Positions 57,787-64,000 of a stretch of 64,000 nucleotides of DNA are shown in pieces. The stretch lies in NCBI GenBank assembly GCA_013398615.1, contig VZSR01001685.1, forward strand, positions 4,557,019 through 4,621,018, written 5' to 3'. Source of the stretch: Brachypodius melanocephalos. Lineage: Eukaryota > Chordata > Aves > Passeriformes > Pycnonotidae. Position 1 is the stretch's first letter. Each line of letters opens with the position of its first letter. The position numbers and the translations under genes were made by a program. The notes beneath the pieces are model-generated. The model saw only the letters and a list, made by a program, of their open reading frames with translations, did not search any database and was not told the origin of the DNA.

Positions 57787-60305
57787 CTTAAAACCAAAGA
57801 GAACATTTATTAAAATAAGACAAAAGTTCCTAAGTACTATCATCACTCTTTGTCATCATTAAACTCAATTTGATGGAAAGTTATTGCACATAGAATTTGA
57901 TGGAAAGTTATTGCATATAGAATTCTAGACCTGAGATAGTCTGACAGACACACTAGGAGTTACTCAATCACTTATTGGTGAGAAAAGTTATATGAAATTA
58001 GTTTTAAAGGAGTACTTGCTGGATCTTTAGAAGCCAAAGTCAAATCAGCATTTAATGGTCCATAAAGAAAGTTTCTAACAGCCTTAGCCTCAAGCTAAAC
58101 TGTAACTTTTTATAGGTTATGACACCAAGATTATGGTTATGATTATCATGATATAGATTATGATACTAGCTAGAACCAAGCATCACATGGCTAACTCAGA
58201 TCAAATCTGTACTATATTTGGGGTTGAAAATTTTTTCCATTGAGGTGGTACCTTTGAATTGGACCAAAGCAAAGATACTGGCTTGTACCAGTTCACGAAA
58301 AACCCATGCAAATTAAAATGGGTTAATTTACATTAACAAATAACTCAATCTTACTTTTCAATTCAAATGCCAGTACTATTTTCACAATTACCATCTACAG
58401 AACAACTAACACTTTAAAATCTCTTCACCAAAATGTTGCAAAAAACTGGTCAAGAGATACTACTCTACCACCTGATTGCATTGTTAACGTATCATTAAGC
58501 TTATCAAAACTTCAAAAATACATGGCCTTGAACACAGAGCATCCCTAGGCATAGAGGGCACAGGGCAGAAGCCGATAACAGATGCAAACTGGTAAGGTGA
58601 ATACAGCTGTCGTCCATAAAATTACTCATGGAAAGTTGCAATACATACTCTGAGGAAAGAAACGAAGTTAGAATCTTTATTGAACAATCCAAGCTCATCT
58701 CCTAAAGGCAACCTGGCACTATCAATGACACATTGTTGGGTGGTTCAGAAAGTCTCTGGAGGCTGTAGGGCTCATATAGAAGATAAAGAAATGCTACTGA
58801 CTGAGAGTTGAATATAACTGAATGTAACACTGCCAAGGGAGCACTCCTGCACTGTCCCATACAAGAACACACTGTGTGCAGTTTGCTGACAGAGAAACAT
58901 GTCATAAATGAGACTCCAAAGAATCAGATGTAGTATGTCCTTTCTGTCCTTACACACAAAACTTCTTCAGCTGTCAAACACCACTGCAGACAGACAAGCA
59001 GACTAGCAGCCAGAAAAACACCAATCACACGGAATCTGTCAGTGTGTTATCATCTACCATGCAAAGAGGTAAGCCTGTTGACTTGAAAGCAGAAATGTTT
59101 AAAAATCTATCAGGTGGAAAAAACCTAACTAGCATTGGAAAAATTTACAACAGTCAAATATTCTAATCACTCAAAAACTCAATTCTAAGATCCAGAAAGT
59201 GTCTGAAATATAATGGCTTTTGCAAAATCATGGAAGCGTTCTAGGTTACTGACATAGTAAATGGCAATGTGTCTCCCAAATGATGTGATATTTACTTGAA
59301 CCATCAGAAAATCACTGCAGTGTTGAAAAACATTATTTCAACCAGTCAACCCTGTTTGATCACTCATTCAAAATAAACAATGTTAGACAGCATTCACTTG
59401 GAAACAAAGAAGAACCGTGAGTGGACCATGGACATCTTGAGAATACATTAGCTCATCTAGATGTCAGCTTTAGAAACTAGAAGAGATTAGGAGAAATGCT
59501 GTTGCACACACATTGCTTGAATCTCTTATGAAACAGATGAGCAGATGACATTTTGGTGCTAAGGAATCAATTTGTCTGTAGCACTACATGTGTATTATCC
59601 AAGCCTGTATGACAAATATACAGGCTCTCATCAGTCTGCCATAGCTTAAGGATAATAAACAACTTTTTAAGTAAACAGAGGTTCAAAAAGCCTGGAATTC
59701 AAGGGAAGATGAGAGTCACAAAGTCCCTCAATAAGCTCCAAAATTTTTCAGTACCAGTACCATTTTTCAGCATCAAGACATTCCCAAGGGACTTCACAAA
59801 AAAATCAGCAGCTAGCCAATTCAACACTTTCAAGTCTCTCATATTTTGACACTGTATTCACATTCTATTTGATTTTGTAGTAATTCCTCATTGATAATTA
59901 TTTCCTCTCTTATAATCATCATGCAACACAAAATTACTCTTCTTCTCCTTTTCTTGCAAGAAAAGATGACAATCATTAAAGTCCAAAGGAAAAACTGTGG
60001 AAGTGAGAGGAATTGCTTCAGCTCATACAATAGGTACCAAAGGCAAATGTTAGAATGTTTTTTGTGTTGTTTTAAAACACTCCTCATGGGAAGAGTAGGA
60101 AACACAAAGAAGCTATGAACTATAAATGATGATATAGTATCACTACAGACTACTGTCAGCAACAGCTTTCAAATAATTTGTAGTATCCAAAACCTGGAGG
60201 CTTTGCAACACCAAATACTGATTTGCTGAAGTGAAAAAAAAGGGGAAAGAACATTTACTTAACATTACAGACAACAACAGTGAACTAAAAATGATGATTA
60301 CATAC
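57787..60305 (-). other. CEP192: CEP192 intron between exons 5 and 6
   Basis: 2.5 kb of AT-rich intron with the 27-bp tandem duplication near its 3' end. No recognisable transposon or other gene. Confidence 0.8.
57867..57920 (+). repeat. 27-bp tandem duplication
   Basis: A 27-bp unit starting aatttgatggaaagttattg is repeated twice with one C/T difference. It lies in the CEP192 intron between exons 5 and 6, 81 bp upstream of exon 6 in gene sense, but outside the usual branch-point zone. Confidence 0.95.
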
Positions 60306-60446
60306 AGCCAGTAATGAACTCCTCATTTCTTTCAATGTCTTCATACATATTTAAATCTTGTTGTTCATCAAATGCAGTGTAATATGCAAGATCAGTCACC
60401 CATTTGCCCTCCTCATTTTGATAGACAATGCTGTGTGGTAAATCAC
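60306..60446 (-). CDS. CEP192: CEP192 exon 5 (SIVYQNEEGKWVTDLAYYT block)
   Basis: This 141-nt exon runs phase 1 to 1, with acceptor tatcttttag and donor GGCT|gtatgt. It encodes LPHSIVYQNEEGKWVTDLAY, nearly the same as the human motif, one of the best conserved blocks in the N-terminal half of CEP192. Confidence 0.97.
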
Positions 60447-60754
60447 CTAAAAGATACATCAAATGCTACATTATGGATTAAAATAAAAAGGGATATGACA
60501 AAAGTTCCTGCAAGCTCAGGTTGCTGCAAGTGCAAGCTTAAACTCAGTTCATCAGCAAATAAGTAAGTTAACTGCAACATAAAACAATCAAGTCAGACTT
60601 AATTCATGCTACATTGGTTTTTACTACCAACTCCTGCAACTAAATAAAAATGCCTAGCTTACAATTTTATTTCTTTTTCCATGCAACAGATTATGGTCAC
60701 AATTGCATAGACTTAGATTTAATATAAAGATAGGCTGTATGTAAAGCCTCCTAC

Positions 60755-61091
60755 CTTTGTCTGCTGTAGCTAAACTTAAGTTCTCACAGCTGTCCCCAGC
60801 TGGAGACAGGTAAGTATCACGAGGACCAGCTTTACATTGAGTTGCATCTGCCTGAGGAGCATTTGCACTACGAACTTCTGGAGTGGTGCCATGTCCCGAA
60901 AATGCTCTTGCTGTGTGCAGCACTTCTGCATCAGAAGGAGCAGCCTGACAGACAGAGGACTCTGCTTCTTGCTTTGGAAGGACATCTGAGACATCAGCTT
61001 TATGGTTGTCCATGCACTGGAGATACCGAGAATCTAAGCGCAGCTCAGCAGGTGTGCAGGAATCCAGCACATCCCCAGCAGTCATGGAATT
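60755..61091 (-). CDS. CEP192: CEP192 exon 4, low-conservation linker
   Basis: This 337-nt exon runs phase 0 to 1, with acceptor attttcaaag and donor AAAG|gtagga. It encodes about 112 residues rich in Ser, Ala, Asp and Cys with no recognisable fold. It corresponds to the fast-evolving region between the Plk4- and Aurora-A-binding parts of CEP192. It is open in one frame only and joins both neighbours in phase. Confidence 0.9.
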
Positions 61092-61359
61092 CTTTGAAAA
61101 TAATAATCATTTGAAGTGTCAGAAGGACAGTTTTTAACTGCATATACTAAAAGTTCTTGATGCAAAATAGTCTAAGCTGACTATGCTTGAAAAACACATC
61201 TAAAATCTAAAAAAAAGTGGTATTATTTTTTTGTAAAGGAAGGTTGGGTGGTCAGCTAAAGATCTGACAAGTTTTCAAACACACTGCCATCATCCCAAGG
61301 CATCACTACTACAGTCTTACTCTACACGAGTAACAGGAATTTAAATGGCAATTCCATAC

Positions 61360-61500
61360 CATTTGCTGTACCGCTCTGGGCAGCATTTCTCTTTGCACAG
61401 GACAGCCAGTTATCCCTTCATTTTGTGAATCTTCATCACTAGCATTTCCAGAGTCTATTCCAGCCACAGCCCCATAACTAGCAGAATCCTGAAAGTTCTT
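61360..61500 (-). CDS. CEP192: CEP192 exon 3
   Basis: This 141-nt exon is phase 0 to 0, with acceptor tatttaaag and donor AATG|gtatgg. It encodes a Ser/Asp/Glu-rich, probably disordered segment with SGNASDEDSQNEG. It is assigned by phase continuity and strong splice sites more than by similarity. Confidence 0.85.
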
Positions 61501-62590
61501 CTTTAAATAAAAAATACAAAATATTTAGGTTCCACTAGAATAGATATACAAAAGAAAAAACAAACAAACAAAACAAGAGCCTTTTAGAATGTTAAAAAAT
61601 TCTCTAGTAGTAAAGAGATTAATGATACTTTGTTCACTCATATGACACTGCCGTAGCCAGCACCTCTAGTTAGCCTCTACCACCAAGTTCCTGGCTATGC
61701 CAATCCATGGATGTTCCTGCAAGGGCATGCAGAGTAAGAAGATGGGAAGTTCCCTCCTTATTCCTACTGCATCCTCTCATTCACTTTAACATGGGTACTC
61801 TGTTATTGTCCTTTCCTTTCTGGCTGACCCATTGTCGGATGAGGGCTCCAAATCAGACTCAGAGCCCTTTGTACCTACGCTACTCTCTATCTACAAGGCA
61901 ATGAAGCAGGGACATCTTGCACAGAGAAGCCCTGAGAGCAGAGTTCTGTTATTCTCATTCTTAAAACCACTTACCACTTCCTTCATGCACTGCTGTAACA
62001 AATTGCAGCCTGTCCAGACTACTTGTACAGGGTTAACATCACTCCCCACACATCTTGGAAACTTCAGAAATTTCAGAAGCTGCAGTTTAACTGTTTAAAT
62101 CAACCACACTTTTCCACTCTGGTCAAGCATGAGACTGCCAGGGTCACATCGATTGTTGCAAAGCCAAGAAAACAGAAAGCACTTAATCCCTGGCAACCTG
62201 TTTGGAATGGAGCTAACTGTTGCTCAAAGGCAAACCACAAGCCAGCCTGTTGCTGCCCTACATTTAACTTCCACACATTTAACAATTACTTAAGAGAATT
62301 ATTGACTCTCCTGGAAAGACAAGCCTCCGTGTTGCTATACACTTAGTAACACCTTGGACACTGCTATCCAAGATGAAAAAAAAAAGTGATTAAAAAGATT
62401 ATTTATAAACTCGTTGTATGATAAAAAAGAAGTGCCAGCATGTTGCTTTAATAGCTATGGAAACAAAAAAATGAAACGACAAAAGCAGTTAAAACTAACT
62501 CTGTTTAAGAATACCAACAAATATAATCACTGAAAGTTTTAAAATGTTTAAGAGCCATTGGGCATGCTGAGCTTTGAACTTTAAACATAC

Positions 62591-62742
62591 TTGTAATAAG
62601 ACATTTTCAGAAAGCTTCAGTTTTGCACAGCATTCTGAGAGTTTCTGCAGGCTGGTGTCTCTTCTTATTTCTGGTTGTATCAGCTGCTCAAAATACGCTT
62701 CTAGCTGGTTATCAAAGAATTCTTCATCATCAATATCATCAT
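62591..62742 (-). CDS. CEP192: CEP192 exon 2: acidic Plk4-binding region
   Basis: This 152-nt exon runs phase 1 to 0, with donor CAA|gtatgt. It encodes DDIDDEEFF followed by LEAYFEQL. In human CEP192 the equivalent acidic stretch binds the cryptic polo-box of Plk4 and positions it for centriole duplication (family knowledge). Aspartate/glutamate density and the LEAYFEQL core are retained here; the residues after it have diverged. Confidence 0.95.
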
Positions 62743-62966
62743 CTATGAAAAGAGAAGAAAATATCCTTTTCACTTTTAACAGATATTTTATCGAATCCCA
62801 TCAAAACAATTCCATAATTTACACTGAATACTGAATTGCAGGATAAAAATAAAAAGACCAGTTAGCTTCACCAGTACTGGAACCCTGAACAGGCAAATAT
62901 TTCCAGCCAACAGCTACCAACTCCTCAGAGGACAATTAAAAGTAACTTCATCCACTTGAGCGAAAA

Positions 62967-63008
62967 AAAAAAACAAAAACAAAAACAAACAACAACAACA
63001 ACAACAAA
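62967..63008 (+). repeat. A-rich/(CAA)n simple repeat
   Basis: An A run passes into AAAAAC units and then CAA triplets, ending in A and C runs, in the intron between CEP192 exons 1 and 2. It may be the decayed tail of a retroposon. Confidence 0.85.
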
Positions 63009-63855
63009 AAAACCCCAGTATTTCTACTCAGTAAATTATTAACTTAATTCTTATATGCTTAACTCTCAAGTGAAGTTATGCAACAAGAAAGAACAAAACA
63101 ACCTCAAAAGCCAGTCATGACATATGTAAATACCATGGGAGAAATAGCAGCCCTACTTTACAGCAGGGGTACTTAATCTCATAACAGTAAACTATTGATC
63201 ACTCTGCCTTCGTCATTGCTACATTCAAGAATGTGCCCTGTCATCCTTCATGTCACGGGCAAAGTCAGCTGCATTCATGAAGGACAGTACGTTTGTCCTT
63301 CTGCAGCAGCTACTGGAAGGGCACAAAAAGTTAAAAACTCTTAGTGATACCGAACTCATGCTCTCACCTTTATCCCTGCAGGTAAACTAGACTTCCAACT
63401 TGGATGTCAGCCCACACATGCAGCATCTAAAGAGAGCCGAACTTAGACTCAAGTAAAAGTCCTTTCTAACTGCATGGGTGTGCTCTTCACCACAGAATTT
63501 CACCCCTACTAACCTGAACTGATAATGTAGGTAGAGTTACCACTTTATTAAGTCAATGCCCATGTTGCCACCTATATCTTTGATTCACAGTAACTGAGTA
63601 CTGTTGTTTAATTTTTTAGATTAAAATTCCAACTGTGATCTTATCTGACAAATTCCATAACTGCCCACTCCTGTTACAACTTAGAAATAGTCAGTTTTCC
63701 AAAGAACAGTTTTCTTTAACATTGTTATACTACTTTTTTATCAAACACAATCTCATATTAAATACTTAAGTTAAACAGAACTTTTTTTCTTAAGTATGCA
63801 ATAACATTGAGTCAGAATTACAGACTCAGCTACCAAGAGTTATAAACACACCTAC

Positions 63856-63988
63856 CAGTGGAATCTTTGTCTGAGCTTAGAAGAGATGAGAGTTTCTCAT
63901 TCTCCAAAAAACTTGAAAGGCTACTGCTAAGATGAACACTTGACATAGCACCATCCATCAGCTTTTCAGAAGGCTCAGATGGACCAAC
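63856..63988 (-). CDS. CEP192: CEP192 exon 1 of those in window (residues 1-45 of the visible fragment)
   Basis: The acceptor cttttcacag and donor ACTG|gtaggt bound a 133-nt exon, phase 0 to 1. It encodes a serine-rich segment (VHLSSSLSSFLENEKLSSLL) matching the stretch just before the acidic Plk4-binding region of vertebrate CEP192. An upstream exon must exist beyond the window edge. Confidence 0.9.
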
Positions 63989-64000
63989 CTGTGAAAAGCA

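Larger units (their letters stand above)
13490..63988 (-). other. CEP192: CEP192 gene (centrosomal protein 192), 5'-truncated by window edge
   Basis: CEP192 is the vertebrate SPD-2 homologue. It is a centrosome scaffold that recruits pericentriolar material, brings Plk4 to the mother centriole, and serves as the platform where Aurora-A and Plk1 are activated (family knowledge). In the sequence, 39 exons joined by 38 GT-AG introns encode 2,366 residues plus a stop. Many blocks closely resemble mammalian CEP192, for example LEAYFEQL, SYLRLSLGEFF, FDMEKYLKKT, ACCLGIASQT, LRLLIRGQDQDCFQ, SGYGG, SRQQYRR, SWPAHCLT and WSGLIYIHCD. Exon phases agree throughout and the coding total is divisible by three. 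The first exon seen begins in phase 0 after an acceptor at 63989-64000, so the protein's N-terminus (roughly 200 residues, judged from human) lies outside. The N-terminal half is acidic and disordered. The C-terminal half is a string of ASH/PapD-like beta domains. No frameshift or internal stop was found. The low boundary is the estimated cleavage site. Confidence 0.97.

Noticed and set aside
1..64000. tRNA, rRNA, CRISPR, operon or phage-type features; neighbouring genes SEH1L and LDLRAD4
   Set aside because: None were seen on either strand; the gene structure is that of a vertebrate chromosome and those neighbours lie outside the window if present.

Overview
The window is vertebrate nuclear DNA and almost certainly from a bird. 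Genes are split by GT-AG introns and spread thinly over AT-rich sequence. The recognisable repeats are CR1 retroposons (one with the octamer-type 3' end typical of bird CR1) and a bird-type endogenous retrovirus solo LTR with TG...CA ends. There are no bacterial, phage or CRISPR features. The species cannot be read from the sequence.

Most of the window (63,988 down to about 13,490) is one minus-strand gene, CEP192, the centrosomal SPD-2 family scaffold. I traced 39 coding exons. All 38 introns begin GT and end AG, every exon junction keeps phase, and the exons sum to 7,101 nt, exactly 2,367 codons including the stop. The N-terminal exon(s), promoter and 5'UTR lie beyond position 64,000. Exons 1-9 carry the acidic Plk4-binding region and the Aurora-A-binding region. 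Exons 10 and 13 are very large and encode low-complexity, probably disordered linker. Exons 14-39 encode the conserved C-terminal half of ASPM/SPD-2/Hydin (PapD-like) beta domains. The stop codon is at 13,851 and a poly(A) signal is at 13,513-13,518.

Downstream (9,644 to 2,688) lies part of a second minus-strand gene that I do not recognise. Five exons with good splice sites and matching phases encode about 158 residues, and the gene ends in a TAG stop. Further exon-like blocks lie at 2,547-2,402, 2,335-2,215 and 1,908-1,806, and may be alternative 3' ends or part of another gene. No convincing 5' exon was found. This gene is the least explained part of the window.

The rest is intron and intergenic DNA. 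It holds five CR1 fragments, a 574-bp solo LTR with short flanking direct repeats, two degraded relatives of that LTR, a (GGGAAA)n purine tract, an AATAAA-plus-A22 tract resembling a retroposed transcript end, and small tandem duplications. I saw no previously undescribed system. The unassigned gene is the best lead.
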